Of a DNA stretch of 64,000 nt, positions 16,614 through 25,770 are shown piece by piece (the first letter of the stretch is position 1; every line of letters begins with the position of its first letter). The position numbers and the translations under genes were made by a program. Origin of the DNA: Bacteroidota bacterium (GTDB lineage Bacteria; Bacteroidota; Bacteroidia; Flavobacteriales; Schleiferiaceae); assembly GCA_003385605.1 (NCBI GenBank), contig QQUU01000063.1:54418-118417 (forward strand). Direction: 5' to 3'. The notes under the pieces are model-generated. The model saw only the letters and a program-made list of their open reading frames with translations. It searched no databases and was not told the DNA's origin.

Positions 16614-17715
16614 GCTCTGGGTATTACTTGCAGGTCTTGTTTTAGCTTCTTGTACTCAAGAAGGAGGTTCGCTTATTCACTTTGAGTTAGAAGAAACCGG
16701 CAGCTATGCGGTTCAGTACCGCGAAGCCGACGGTACGTTTACGGTGATGGACAGCCTCGAGATTATGGGTGGTGACATTTTTGAAGTTGCCTTCGATACA
16801 CTTCAGATGATCAGCTTCCTTCCCTTAGACGGGGAATTACCGGTGGTACATGCCGTAGTTGGACCTAATACAGAAGAACTGACCATTTCAAAAGACGGCT
16901 TTATCTCTGGCGATGCAGAGAACAATTGGTTAGGGGCACAACGCAAAATGCAATTGGACCTTATTGCTCTGATAGACAGTCTTGATGCCATCAAATCTAC
17001 TTACAAGGACAGCACTACTTTTAAAGGATTACGTGCTATCGATAGTGTATTCTTCGCTTATGCCGACGGATACAGACAACGCATTCTAGACAGTCTTACT
17101 GCAGCACCAGGAAGATTATCTAATCTCATGACCGTCTACCACAGGATCGGTCAAAATCCAGTGTTAGAGTACGGCGTGGACCGCGAGGTATTGCGCGGTG
17201 TAAATGACGCTTTAACGGATTTAGCACCCGCATCAAATGATGTGCTAGCATTCAATATGTGGGTGGAAGAATTCGAGGAAACCTATGTTTTCACTGCGAA
17301 AGTGGCGGAGAACGCGCAGAAGTTTGGTGTGGGCAGCCCATTCCCAGAATTCGCCTTAGAGACGCCCCAAGGGGATCTTGTTTCGCTCGAGCGCATGTCC
17401 CTAGAAGATCATATTGTTGCCATATGGGCCTCGTGGTGCGTAGAATGCCGCAATGAGCTTAGATCTGTTGCTAAGAAGCAGTCTATGAATAACTGGGTAC
17501 TACTTTCTATTGACGGTCTGCCGCAACAACGCAGCCCATTAGGCGAATGGTACGAAGCTATCGTTACAGATGATCTTGGAGGTCAGCACCTGAGCGATCT
17601 TGGTGGCAGTCGAAGCGTGATTATAGAGACACTTGGCGTTCAAGAAATGCCGTTGTACTTCAAAGTGGAAAACGGTATCATTACCAAGCGTGTCAATCGA
17701 ATAGAAGATTTATAA
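16606..17715 (+). CDS. TlpA-like thioredoxin-domain lipoprotein
   Basis: A 369-residue envelope protein. The N-terminus MRKLWVLLAGLVLASCTQEGG is a lipoprotein signal with lipobox LASC (Cys16). Residues about 20-230 form a DUF4369-like beta and helical region common in Bacteroidota TlpA-type proteins. A C-terminal thioredoxin domain follows, starting at GVGSPFPEFALETPQGD, with active site WASWCVECRNEL (CVEC). The expected role is disulfide reduction or thiol repair outside the cytoplasm. The start overlaps the gatB stop by eight bases, and a strong terminator follows. Confidence 0.88.
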   Translation: MRKLWVLLAGLVLASCTQEGGSLIHFELEETGSYAVQYREADGTFTVMDSLEIMGGDIFEVAFDTLQMISFLPLDGELPVVHAVVGPNTEELTISKDGFISGDAENNWLGAQRKMQLDLIALIDSLDAIKSTYKDSTTFKGLRAIDSVFFAYADGYRQRILDSLTAAPGRLSNLMTVYHRIGQNPVLEYGVDREVLRGVNDALTDLAPASNDVLAFNMWVEEFEETYVFTAKVAENAQKFGVGSPFPEFALETPQGDLVSLERMSLEDHIVAIWASWCVECRNELRSVAKKQSMNNWVLLSIDGLPQQRSPLGEWYEAIVTDDLGGQHLSDLGGSRSVIIETLGVQEMPLYFKVENGIITKRVNRIEDL

Positions 17716-17724
17716 TGACTAATA

Positions 17725-17752
17725 AAAAGCCGCTCCCTTCGGAGCGGCTTTT
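17725..17752. terminator. Bidirectional terminator between the TlpA-like gene and the DinB gene
   Basis: AAAAGCCGCTCC pairs perfectly with GGAGCGGCTTTT around a CTTC loop. It has A-rich and T-rich flanks and sits between convergent genes. Confidence 0.92.
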
Positions 17753-17761
17753 AGTTTTTAA

Positions 17762-18289
17762 TTATTTCTTCTCGAGCACCAATCTTATGTGCGCCAGATG
17801 GTGTTGGCAGTGCCAAGCATACATCTGTACACTTTCTTTCATGGTATACTCCTTCTCTTCTTCCATGTGGAAGTATGCTTTATCCCATCCAGTCTCTGTA
17901 ATACCATTTAAGAAACTCACCCACTTCTCGTGCAAACTTGCCAATAAAATGACGCTTAGGAAAGGGTCTGTTGTATAATCTGGTAAAGCCGAAAAAAGCG
18001 TTTGAGGATATCCAGGAACCTTTGGAGTCTCACCAGATGTCACCGCTAAACGTTGACGATTAAAGCCATTCATGTGCGAATCCGCCAGATGATGGACTAC
18101 CTGACGTACAGTCCAACCGCCTTCTCTATAAGGTGTGTCCCATTGTTCCTCGGTCAAAACCTTCGCGAACTCCATCAACTGCTTTGGCATGCGGCCAATA
18201 ACTGCAATACAGCCTTCTATACGTTCCTCTCCCGGTTCTGATTCTATCGACGGTTTGCCGATAGGGTATTTTAAAAACTCTACATCCAT
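17762..18289 (-). CDS. DinB-family protein, bacillithiol transferase (BstA/YfiT)-like
   Basis: A 175-residue four-helix-bundle protein. YREGGWTVRQVVHHLADSHMN and YAWHCQHHLAHIR supply the His triad of the DinB/YfiT metal site. The N-terminal YPIGK motif is characteristic of the YfiT/BstA branch, whose members conjugate bacillithiol to electrophiles. No signal peptide. A likely bacilliredoxin (BrxC/YtxJ-like) is encoded 4 kb away on the same strand, which supports a bacillithiol context. The thiol co-substrate is not proven by sequence. Confidence 0.85.
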   Translation of the reverse strand: MDVEFLKYPIGKPSIESEPGEERIEGCIAVIGRMPKQLMEFAKVLTEEQWDTPYREGGWTVRQVVHHLADSHMNGFNRQRLAVTSGETPKVPGYPQTLFSALPDYTTDPFLSVILLASLHEKWVSFLNGITETGWDKAYFHMEEEKEYTMKESVQMYAWHCQHHLAHIRLVLEKK

Positions 18290-18313
18290 GACGCAAAAAT
18301 AACCCTAAAGGGC

Positions 18314-18342
18314 AAAAAAAAGCCCCGCCGAGGCGGGGCTTT
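18314..18342 (-). terminator. Terminator of the Asp-box T9SS protein gene
   Basis: AAAGCCCCGC (18319-18328) pairs with GCGGGGCTTT (18333-18342) around CGAG. The A-run at 18314-18320 gives the U-tract on the minus strand. Confidence 0.9.
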
Positions 18343-18360
18343 CTATCTATTTCAAAAAGA

Positions 18361-21300
18361 TTAGTGTGCAATCATCAAGCGAGTGTAAGAATCTGCCTTG
18401 CCTTGAAGACCGATCACATACATGCCGTTACCAAGACCACTAACATTCACCTTAAACTGGTTCAAACCTGTAACAAGTGCATCTACATCTTGTGTCAATA
18501 CAGTTCTACCGTTAAGGTCAATTACTTCAATGGTGTACGTTCCTTCAGCAAGTGTTGCCTCAAGTGTAGTAGCCTCGTCTGCTGGATTCGGGAACAACTT
18601 GATTGTCGCTTGCTCCTCCATACCTTCTTGCTCCTCAATACCAATCGGACGTGTCGTCATCAAAGTAGTTGTCTGGAACGTTCCACGTCCAAACGTACCG
18701 GCGAAAATATCGCCTTCCATTACGTCAGAATCGTCAGTACTGTTCTTATTCGTTCTGTACTGCTTCAATGTGAATACTGGAACTCTTGCTAAACCTGAAT
18801 TATCAGCACCCCAATTAGGGTTCAACGCATTCACGTTGGTAGTCGAGAAAATTCCATACTCAGTACCGATGATGGCATAGTTAGAATTCGCCTTGTCAAA
18901 AGTAGCAGCGTATACTGGGAAGTTACCCAAGTTTCCATCCTTCACAGAGAATGTTGGGTTCGCTGATGTAGCATTACCACTGTAGTATACGAAGTTTTGG
19001 TTGCCGTAGTTACCTAGCGTTACCAATACGCGATCATTGTTATTTGGATCAACCGCTATACTTGTAACATTGCGGCCAATTACTGAATGCACTAGATCAA
19101 CGCTTACCGCTGTCGCACCTGAATCTAAATCTGCAGTTCCGTAGCTTCTTGCTCCTTGCAATCCAGCAATGCGGTATACACGACCGTTGCTTGTACCTAC
19201 CCATGCATAGTTACCGTCGGCGCTCACCTCAACAGCTTGTGCAGTTCCGGTGATGTTAGCCAGCTTGTACCATGTAGGTGTATCCATGAAGTCCAACGCT
19301 CCTCGTGTCATCCATACAGAACCACTGAATCCAACAATAAACATGCTGCTCACTGGATCCTGTACAACAATGCTGTCTCCCATACCCAAAGCATTAGGCA
19401 ATGTGTATTGGAACGGAAGACCATTAGTATTAGAACCTAAGCTCACTGTTGAACCCGCTGCATAGCTTACGTCTACAGTAGCAATAATCTCAGCTGCAGG
19501 TGAGCCGTTGAATACCACTGAGAAGTCTCCAGTTGTTGCATTGAATGTACCCGTACCGTCACCGGTCATAGTTCCGCTAGCATCTGAAGAAATCACCAAC
19601 GTTCCACTGGTTACCTTGAATGTAGAAGCATCCATGATTGCGCTTTCCTGCAATGGCTTGATGTTCGAAACAAATGTGTCCTGACCAGCATTAGCAAATC
19701 CAAGAGAACGGATTGCCTGATTTACCTTAAACTGCACTGAGTCTGTACTCAAAGCATCGTCGCTGTTCTCATACAAGTAGAACGGCGTCATCCATGAACC
19801 GATTCCTTGAGAAGAACGGCTGTCCCAGAATGAGCTGAACGATTGCCCTTTGTTTTCACTACGACCGATACGACCTTGTTGGTATTCCGTGAAGTAGATT
19901 TTTGGTACTAACCAAGAAACCGCTGAGAAACCTCCGTCTCCAGAGAATCCATCAACTGGTCCTAAAGAACGACCGGTATTTGGCGTATTTCCTGAACCGT
20001 CCATTACCCAACTTCCATTATCCTGAGTACCACCAACAACATAACGGTCAGCAGAAATTCCAATGTTGTAAAATTGCGTAGTCGCGTAATTCTTGTTCAA
20101 CGTCTGCCATGTGTTGCCAGAGTTGTTTGAATAGTAGATACCACCGTCATTAACGATGTAGACTTTCGAGCTGTCCGTTGGATGCCAAACCACATCGTGG
20201 TTATCTGCGTGAATGTTGTAAGGACCGAAACCGTTTACTTGGTTCCAACCTTGACCTTGCTCCCAACCCCATACGGTGATACCACCTACGATGATTCTAT
20301 TCTTATTCGCTGCATCAACTCCAATCGACAAATCGTACTCTCCTTGACATTGAGAAGAACAGAAAGGATCGAAGTAGGTCGATTTCTGACCAATTTTAGT
20401 CCAAGTCGAGCCGCCGTCTGTGGTACGATAAACACCTGCAAGCGCATTGCCTGAAGTAATATGAACAGTGTACACGTAATCTGCATCGTCTTTTGCTGAG
20501 GCGAACATGATACGTCCACCACTTCTTGGCAATCCAGTAGCACCTGCGTTTGACTTACTTACTTCCGTCCAAGTTGAACCACCGTCGGTAGACTTCATAG
20601 TTCTACCACCTAGCGTTCCCCATACGTTACCACCGGCATCAATATGAATATCCCAACAAGTACCCTGAGAACCAATTCCAGTAATTGGGTTAGACCATGT
20701 AGAACCACCATTGGTTGTTACACGTACACCAGCATTCGTTGCCATGTATACTTTATCGTTGTTTGAAGGGTCACAAACGATAGCGCCGATAGAGCTAAAG
20801 TTTGCAGTGCTGCTCAATTGTGAAAATTCTGTTTCGTTCGCACCCTTTTTGAACACACCGGCACCTGGGAAACCTGAAGAGGTAGATGCTCCATAACCAG
20901 TCGTCCAGTTGTTGTACAAACCTTCACCTGTACCGTAATATACATCACCGCCTTTCGAGTAGGCGATGGTCATTACTGCTAAATTCTCTTGATCAGGATT
21001 TACCTCCGTCCAGCTCAATCCGGCGTTGTTGCTGTAGTACAAACCACCGCTTACGCTACCGGTGTACATTTCGGATGGATTCTGTGGGTTGATTGCCAAA
21101 CCTCTCGTACGGCCACCGCGGTTGTCTGGACCTCTTTCACCCCAAGTTAAACCGATACTACTTTCCGGCATATCCTTCAAGCTTTCAATAGCCGAAAGAA
21201 CATCTTCTTGGTCAATTTCACCAGTTACTTGATTTGCGCGAAGGCCGTGCAAATAAGCAGCAGCACCTGCAGCACCTTGTTCGTTTTGCGTACGCGGAAC

Positions 21301-21390
21301 GTAAGCTTCATTCGAAGGCAAGATTGCAAGTGATGTAATGGCGGCGGTTAAGACTGTGCCCGCAAGGGCGAATCGTAATCCTGTTTTCAT
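18361..21390 (-). CDS. Secreted Asp-box (sortilin/BNR-like) beta-propeller protein with T9SS sorting domain
   Basis: A 1009-residue exported protein. The N-terminal signal peptide runs to about residue 29 (FALAGTVLTAAITSLAILPS). Several Asp-box repeats follow (YSNNAGLSWTEV, TTNGGSTWSNP, STDGGSTWTEV, TTDGGSTWTKI, YSNNSGNTWQTL), the pattern of sortilin/BNR beta-propellers that bind glycans or proteins. A central region (about 540-660) contains a beta-sandwich-like insert. The end, starting IKLFPNPADEATTLEAT and finishing MYVIGLQGKADSYTRLMIAH, is a type A T9SS sorting domain, so the protein crosses the outer membrane by T9SS and is probably cell-surface bound. It lies 48 bases downstream of lipA but has its own strong terminator. 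Ligand unknown. Confidence 0.9.
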   Translation of the reverse strand: MKTGLRFALAGTVLTAAITSLAILPSNEAYVPRTQNEQGAAGAAAYLHGLRANQVTGEIDQEDVLSAIESLKDMPESSIGLTWGERGPDNRGGRTRGLAINPQNPSEMYTGSVSGGLYYSNNAGLSWTEVNPDQENLAVMTIAYSKGGDVYYGTGEGLYNNWTTGYGASTSSGFPGAGVFKKGANETEFSQLSSTANFSSIGAIVCDPSNNDKVYMATNAGVRVTTNGGSTWSNPITGIGSQGTCWDIHIDAGGNVWGTLGGRTMKSTDGGSTWTEVSKSNAGATGLPRSGGRIMFASAKDDADYVYTVHITSGNALAGVYRTTDGGSTWTKIGQKSTYFDPFCSSQCQGEYDLSIGVDAANKNRIIVGGITVWGWEQGQGWNQVNGFGPYNIHADNHDVVWHPTDSSKVYIVNDGGIYYSNNSGNTWQTLNKNYATTQFYNIGISADRYVVGGTQDNGSWVMDGSGNTPNTGRSLGPVDGFSGDGGFSAVSWLVPKIYFTEYQQGRIGRSENKGQSFSSFWDSRSSQGIGSWMTPFYLYENSDDALSTDSVQFKVNQAIRSLGFANAGQDTFVSNIKPLQESAIMDASTFKVTSGTLVISSDASGTMTGDGTGTFNATTGDFSVVFNGSPAAEIIATVDVSYAAGSTVSLGSNTNGLPFQYTLPNALGMGDSIVVQDPVSSMFIVGFSGSVWMTRGALDFMDTPTWYKLANITGTAQAVEVSADGNYAWVGTSNGRVYRIAGLQGARSYGTADLDSGATAVSVDLVHSVIGRNVTSIAVDPNNNDRVLVTLGNYGNQNFVYYSGNATSANPTFSVKDGNLGNFPVYAATFDKANSNYAIIGTEYGIFSTTNVNALNPNWGADNSGLARVPVFTLKQYRTNKNSTDDSDVMEGDIFAGTFGRGTFQTTTLMTTRPIGIEEQEGMEEQATIKLFPNPADEATTLEATLAEGTYTIEVIDLNGRTVLTQDVDALVTGLNQFKVNVSGLGNGMYVIGLQGKADSYTRLMIAH

Positions 21391-21438
21391 GTAAAAACTC
21401 TGTTTTCTATAAGTGTTAAAAATAAGGCTTGAACCTCA

Positions 21439-22326
21439 TTATACCAAGTGCTTTTCAGCGTGATATGAACTGCGTACTAACGGTCCGCTTTCTACATATC
21501 TAAAGCCCATTTCTAGGCCGATTTCTTTTAATTCCTCAAAAACTTCAGGCGTAATAAACTCAACCACAGGCAAATGCTTTGGCGTAGGCTGTAGGTATTG
21601 CCCAAGGGTTAAAATGTCTACATCTGCCTCACGAAGGTCTTTCATCGCATCGATAACCTCTTCTTTCGTCTCACCAAGGCCCAACATTATGCCACTTTTC
21701 GTTCTATGGATGCCATTATCCTTAAGGTATTTGAGAACCATAAGTGAGCGATCAAACTGTGCTTGGATACGTACTTTGCGAGTCAGTCGTCGTACAGTTT
21801 CCATGTTGTGACTCACAATCTCAGGATTCGCCTCAATGATGCGATCCACATTGTGAAGTTCGCCTTTGAAATCTGGAATAAGCGTTTCCATAGTTGTTTG
21901 AGGACTGATTCGGCGAATGGCCTTTACAGTCTCTGCCCAAATAATAGATCCGCCATCGGCGAGATCATCACGGTCTACAGAAGTAAGAACTGCGTGCTTC
22001 ACTTTCATAAGCTTCACACTACGAGCTACCTTTTCCGGCTCTTCCCAATCGACGGTTTCGGGACGACCTGTTGCGACATTACAAAAACCACAAGATCGCG
22101 TGCAGATATTACCTAAAATCATAAAGGTTGCAGTACCAGCTCCCCAGCATTCGCCCATGTTAGGGCAATGACCAGATTCACAAATGGTATGCAGCTTATA
22201 CTTATCGACAAGGCCACGTACATTTTTGTAATTCTCACCTGTAGGCAGCTTTACTCGAAGCCATTTCGGCTTTTTCGTGCGGCCCTTGAGGTCTTTTTTA
22301 ATTTCAATATTTGGTTGGTCTACCAT
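21439..22326 (-). CDS. lipA: Lipoyl synthase
   Basis: A 295-residue radical SAM enzyme that inserts two sulfurs into octanoylated lipoyl domains of 2-oxoacid dehydrogenases and GcvH. The auxiliary cluster cysteines are in [12 protein letters not shown], and the radical SAM cluster in [10 protein letters not shown] (CxxxCxxC). The C-terminal RSSYHAE serine motif, which ligates the auxiliary cluster, is also present ([10 protein letters not shown]). It starts 21 bases after the bacilliredoxin-like gene on the same strand. lipB is not in the window. Confidence 0.97.
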   Translation of the reverse strand: MVDQPNIEIKKDLKGRTKKPKWLRVKLPTGENYKNVRGLVDKYKLHTICESGHCPNMGECWGAGTATFMILGNICTRSCGFCNVATGRPETVDWEEPEKVARSVKLMKVKHAVLTSVDRDDLADGGSIIWAETVKAIRRISPQTTMETLIPDFKGELHNVDRIIEANPEIVSHNMETVRRLTRKVRIQAQFDRSLMVLKYLKDNGIHRTKSGIMLGLGETKEEVIDAMKDLREADVDILTLGQYLQPTPKHLPVVEFITPEVFEELKEIGLEMGFRYVESGPLVRSSYHAEKHLV

Positions 22327-22347
22327 ATGCTATTAAACCATTGAAAA

Positions 22348-22746
22348 CTATACTTGTTCAGCAAGACCGTGTACTTTTCTCCATTCTTCGACCGTATCTT
22401 CGACCACCCCGCTGTGTGAGGTGTGCGCAGCTACTTTTCCGCCGTTCCACAAGATAAGCTGGGGACTTTCGTGACGTACATCAACCTCCTCTGCCAAGGC
22501 TAAACTCAGGTTCCGCTGGGCGACTACATCTATGTATACCCAAGTCTCGTTGCTTTGAACTTCCACCATATTTAACCTGCGCATTGCGAAAAGACTCACA
22601 CTGCATCGCGTACTGTGCTTGTAAAAGAATACGGGGGTATTTAAAGCAAGAAGACCCGCAACATCTTGTAATGACTGCGGGTGCTCGAACTGAATTTTAT
22701 TCGTCTCAGAAGGACTTTTATCCTTGTTGTGCAGGAACTTCAACAT
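22348..22746 (-). CDS. Bacilliredoxin BrxC/YtxJ-like protein
   Basis: About 132 residues with a thioredoxin-like fold. FFYKHSTRCSVSLFAMRRL carries a single active-site Cys (TRCSVS, where Bacillus YtxJ has TRCPIS). VYIDVVAQRNLSLALAEEVDVRHESPQLILWNGGKV contains the cis-Pro region HESPQ. Such monothiol proteins remove bacillithiol from protein disulfides. The frame is open to an ATG at 22779, but the ATG at 22746 (MLKFLHNKDK) is closer to family N-termini. Either way its 5' end overlaps the tiny lipoprotein gene in another frame. It is followed by lipA. Confidence 0.8.
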   Translation of the reverse strand: MLKFLHNKDKSPSETNKIQFEHPQSLQDVAGLLALNTPVFFYKHSTRCSVSLFAMRRLNMVEVQSNETWVYIDVVAQRNLSLALAEEVDVRHESPQLILWNGGKVAAHTSHSGVVEDTVEEWRKVHGLAEQV

Positions 22747-22843
22747 GTGAATATGAAGGACATTTTTCTGCTGTTCCACATGATGATAGTGCGAATAGTG
22801 CGGTAATCACCAACGCTGCTCCAAGTACTTTTTTCATCTTCAT
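22718..22843 (-). CDS. 41-residue lipoprotein overlapping the bacilliredoxin gene
   Basis: A short frame that reads as a complete small lipoprotein: start MKMKKVLGAALVITALFALS, then a SSC lipobox (Cys at residue 22), then GTAEKCPSYSHVEVPAQQG and TAA. A positively charged n-region, hydrophobic core and Cys, followed by about 20 polar residues with a second Cys in a CPxY context, make a signal of this quality unlikely by chance. It is read in a different frame from the downstream bacilliredoxin gene, and the two overlap by 29 bases (22718-22746), which suggests translational coupling. The start could be six bases later at 22837 (MKKVL). Function unknown. Confidence 0.7.
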   Translation of the reverse strand: MKMKKVLGAALVITALFALSSCGTAEKCPSYSHVEVPAQQG

Positions 22844-22908
22844 TACTTCTAGTTTTCGCTACATTGCGAGCGATAAAAATAACGTAGAATTCTCAATTTT
22901 CTTACTCA

Positions 22909-23628
22909 ATGAGCAACTTCCTTTCAACAATGATTCCTGTCGAGTGGAAGGCATTCTGGGATGAGGAAATGAATAAACCATATCTCCGTGAGCTCGATGC
23001 GTTTGTAGAACAAGAATATGCCCAAGAGGCATGTTACCCACCAAAAGAGGAGATTCTTGCCGCCATTTGTGGGTTACACCCCATAGAGATTAAATGCATC
23101 ATCATCGGCCAAGACCCGTACCATGGGCCAGGACAAGCCAATGGTCTAGCATTCTCGGTAACGCCTAAAACTAAGATTCCACCTTCCTTAAAGAATATTT
23201 TTAAGGAGTATTGCGAAGATCTTGCACTCCCCTATCCCAAGAGTGGAGACTTGAGCCCATGGAAGAAAGAAGGTGTGCTTCTCATTAACACGGCATTGAC
23301 TGTTAGGCAGCACCAAGCGGGCTCACACGCAAAAAAAGGATGGGAGAACTTTACCCAAGCACTCATTAAACATGTGCTCGAAAACTCCAAGAACGCCGGA
23401 TTCATCTGCTTTGGCGCTCCAGCCTTAAAATTGGCCAAAAAAGTAACCTCTGAATTGTCGGAAGAAAACAGAACGCTGATTGAAACTCCGCATCCATCAC
23501 CGCTCAGCGCTTATCGAGGTTTTTTTGGTTCCAAACCGTTCACAAGATTTAATAATGAACAGCTCAAAAAAGGGTTAGAAATCGTACATTGGGAATTGCC
23601 TTCAACAGCGCAGCAATCACTATTCTAA
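22909..23628 (+). CDS. ung: Uracil-DNA glycosylase (family 1)
   Basis: A 239-residue enzyme that removes uracil from DNA and starts base excision repair. The catalytic water-activating loop IIGQDPYHGPGQANGLAFSV contains the key Asp. INTALTVRQHQAGSHAKKGW and the minor-groove intercalation loop HPSPLSAYRGFFGSKPF are intact. The start at 22909 is the first ATG and gives a normal N-terminus. It is divergent from the small lipoprotein (65 bases between). rmuC follows after 24 bases. Confidence 0.97.
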   Translation: MSNFLSTMIPVEWKAFWDEEMNKPYLRELDAFVEQEYAQEACYPPKEEILAAICGLHPIEIKCIIIGQDPYHGPGQANGLAFSVTPKTKIPPSLKNIFKEYCEDLALPYPKSGDLSPWKKEGVLLINTALTVRQHQAGSHAKKGWENFTQALIKHVLENSKNAGFICFGAPALKLAKKVTSELSEENRTLIETPHPSPLSAYRGFFGSKPFTRFNNEQLKKGLEIVHWELPSTAQQSLF

Positions 23629-23652
23629 TAATTCAAAATTCAGCCTTTTCCA

Positions 23653-25035
23653 ATGACTACAATGGGTGTTGTTTTTGCCGTAATAAACTTAATTGCAGTA
23701 GTTCTACTCATTTTTAAATTTCGAGGAACTGCTACTGAATCGGCATCAGCTTCTGGTGATTTGCCCGGCTGGGCCAGTGACCAAATGAAGGAATTAAAAA
23801 ATACTCTTGAAAACAAAGATTCCGAGCTAGAGCAAACGAAAGCATCCCTAACAGCATTGCAGGTTCAAACAGCCCAGCAGATCAGTTTATTGGAAGCCAA
23901 CCTGAAGGCAGCAGAGGAAAAATTGGAGGATCAATCTAAAAACTTTGAAGAGCAAAAAGCTCAGGCTAAAGCTGATAAAGAGGTGATGGCCAACGAATTC
24001 AAGGTTTTAGCGGAAAAAGTACTTGAAGAGAAATCAAAACAGTTTAAGACCACCAATAGTGAAGAATTAGACAAGCTGCTTGCCCCTTTCAAGCAGAAGT
24101 TGGTTGATTTTGAGGCAACCGTTAAAGAAAACCATAAAGAAGAACTCAAAAACACCTCTGCATTGATGGAGAACATCAAAGCGTTAAAGAACATGAACGA
24201 CCAGCTTAGCGCAGAGGCGAGCGGTCTAGCCAAAGCACTGCGAGGCGATACTAAAAAGCAAGGAAATTGGGGTGAATTCGTCTTGGAGCGTGCCTTAGAA
24301 ATGAGTGGACTCACCAAAGACAAAGAATTCTTCGTTCAAAACAGTGAAACCACAGAAGACGGTCGTCGTCTGCAGCCTGATGTCGTTATTCAGTTGCCAG
24401 AGGACAAGAAAATCATTGTAGATTCAAAGGTGTCTCTAGTTGCTTGGGAAGCCTATGTCAATGCAGAGGACGAGGATGAAGCTCTCAAACATATGAAGGC
24501 TCTGATTTTGAGCATTCAGACGCACATCAAGCAACTGAGCGAGAAAGATTACCCACAACTTTATGACGGTGCAACCCCTGAATTTGTATTGTTATTCATT
24601 CCTATCGAGGCCGCATTCATGGAAGCCACGAAGTTTGACGGCGGGTTGTATGAGTTGGCTTTCTCGAAGAAGATCATCTTGGTATCTACCTCTACCCTGC
24701 TCGCAACGTTAAAAACAATTGCCATGGCGTGGAGGCAAGAAAAACAAACGCGAAATGTTATTGAAATTGCCGAGGCTGGCGGCAAACTGTACGATAAATT
24801 TGTCGGCCTAAGCGAAGACCTGACTAAGCTCGGACAACAGTTCAATACCGCTCAGAAAACCTACCAAGATTCCATGAATAAGATGGTAGAAGGTAGAGGC
24901 AATCTGATCAGTCAAGTAGAACGCTTGAAAAAACTTGGCAGCAAGACTAAAAAAGAATTGGACAGCAGGATTGTTGATCGTGCTAACCTCGGAGAATTCT
25001 CTGACGAACAGTCCCCTAAATCTCTAGACAGCTAA
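23653..25035 (+). CDS. rmuC: DNA recombination protein RmuC
   Basis: A 460-residue protein of the RmuC family, which limits inversions at short inverted repeats, probably by a nuclease-like activity. The N-terminal membrane helix (VVFAVINLIAVVLLIFKF) is followed by a long coiled coil (about residues 45-190, Lys/Glu/Ala rich). The conserved RmuC core comes next: GDTKKQGNWGEFVLERALE, RLQPDVVIQLPEDKKIIVDSK, EFVLLFIPIEAAFMEA and SKKIILVSTSTLLATLKT. It overlaps rlmB by one base (TAATG), so both are in one operon with ung. Confidence 0.95.
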   Translation: MTTMGVVFAVINLIAVVLLIFKFRGTATESASASGDLPGWASDQMKELKNTLENKDSELEQTKASLTALQVQTAQQISLLEANLKAAEEKLEDQSKNFEEQKAQAKADKEVMANEFKVLAEKVLEEKSKQFKTTNSEELDKLLAPFKQKLVDFEATVKENHKEELKNTSALMENIKALKNMNDQLSAEASGLAKALRGDTKKQGNWGEFVLERALEMSGLTKDKEFFVQNSETTEDGRRLQPDVVIQLPEDKKIIVDSKVSLVAWEAYVNAEDEDEALKHMKALILSIQTHIKQLSEKDYPQLYDGATPEFVLLFIPIEAAFMEATKFDGGLYELAFSKKIILVSTSTLLATLKTIAMAWRQEKQTRNVIEIAEAGGKLYDKFVGLSEDLTKLGQQFNTAQKTYQDSMNKMVEGRGNLISQVERLKKLGSKTKKELDSRIVDRANLGEFSDEQSPKSLDS

Positions 25036-25769
25036 TGGCAAACGACCAACTCATTTACGGCTTAAGGCCGATATTACAGGCAGTACAAGATGGACAAACC
25101 CTCGATAAAGTCTTTTTACAAAAAGGCATCGGCGGTCAGCTCTATACCCAACTAGAAGGAACCCTTCGAGACAGAGGTGTTGAACCTAAGTACGTCCCGG
25201 TAGAAAAACTCAATCGACTTACTCGAGGCAATCACCAAGGAGCCGTGGCGTTCTTGAGCCCCATCGACTTCCATGATCTCGAAGAGGTAATCGTCAAAGT
25301 TATGGACGAAGGCAGAGCGCCTTTAGTCCTTGCACTAGATCGAATAACAGATGTTCGGAACTTCGGAGCCATCGCTCGCTCAGCGGACTGTACGGGTGTA
25401 GACGCCATTGTCTTACCGAAAAATGACAGTGCCCCTGTGAGTGCTGATGCAGTGAGGACTTCAACCGGAGCTTTACTAGAAATTCCTGTGTGTAAGGTCA
25501 ATCACATGAAAGATGCTGTATTTGTAGCTCAGAGCCTGGGCTTAAAAATCATCGCAGGAACCGAAAAGACGGAGACTCCGATGTACGAAGCTCCTTTTGC
25601 AGAGCCTTGCATGCTGATCATGGGGAACGAAGAAACAGGTGTACATAAGAGTCTACTGCAAATGGCCGATGCTAAAGCCTTAATTCCAATGAAAGGACAG
25701 ATTAATTCACTTAACGTGAGCGTTGCCACGGGAGTACTACTCTACGAAGCAGTGCGTCAAAGAGGATAG
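25035..25769 (+). CDS. rlmB: 23S rRNA (guanosine-2'-O)-methyltransferase, RlmB/SpoU type
   Basis: A 244-residue SPOUT methyltransferase expected to methylate G2251 of 23S rRNA. There is an N-terminal substrate-binding domain (LIYGLRPILQAVQDG), then the trefoil-knot motifs: DRITDVRNFGAIARSADCTG (motif 1), MLIMGNEETGVH (motif 2) and SLNVSVATGVLLYEAVRQ (motif 3). The catalytic Arg is in RNFGAIAR. The next gene starts one base after its stop. Confidence 0.92.
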   Translation: MANDQLIYGLRPILQAVQDGQTLDKVFLQKGIGGQLYTQLEGTLRDRGVEPKYVPVEKLNRLTRGNHQGAVAFLSPIDFHDLEEVIVKVMDEGRAPLVLALDRITDVRNFGAIARSADCTGVDAIVLPKNDSAPVSADAVRTSTGALLEIPVCKVNHMKDAVFVAQSLGLKIIAGTEKTETPMYEAPFAEPCMLIMGNEETGVHKSLLQMADAKALIPMKGQINSLNVSVATGVLLYEAVRQRG

Positions 25770-25770
25770 C

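Noticed and set aside
18361..21390. Repeat array or CRISPR-like pattern in the long minus-strand gene
   Set aside because: The repetition is at the protein level (GGSTW Asp-boxes) with irregular spacing and varied DNA; there are no uniform repeats and spacers.
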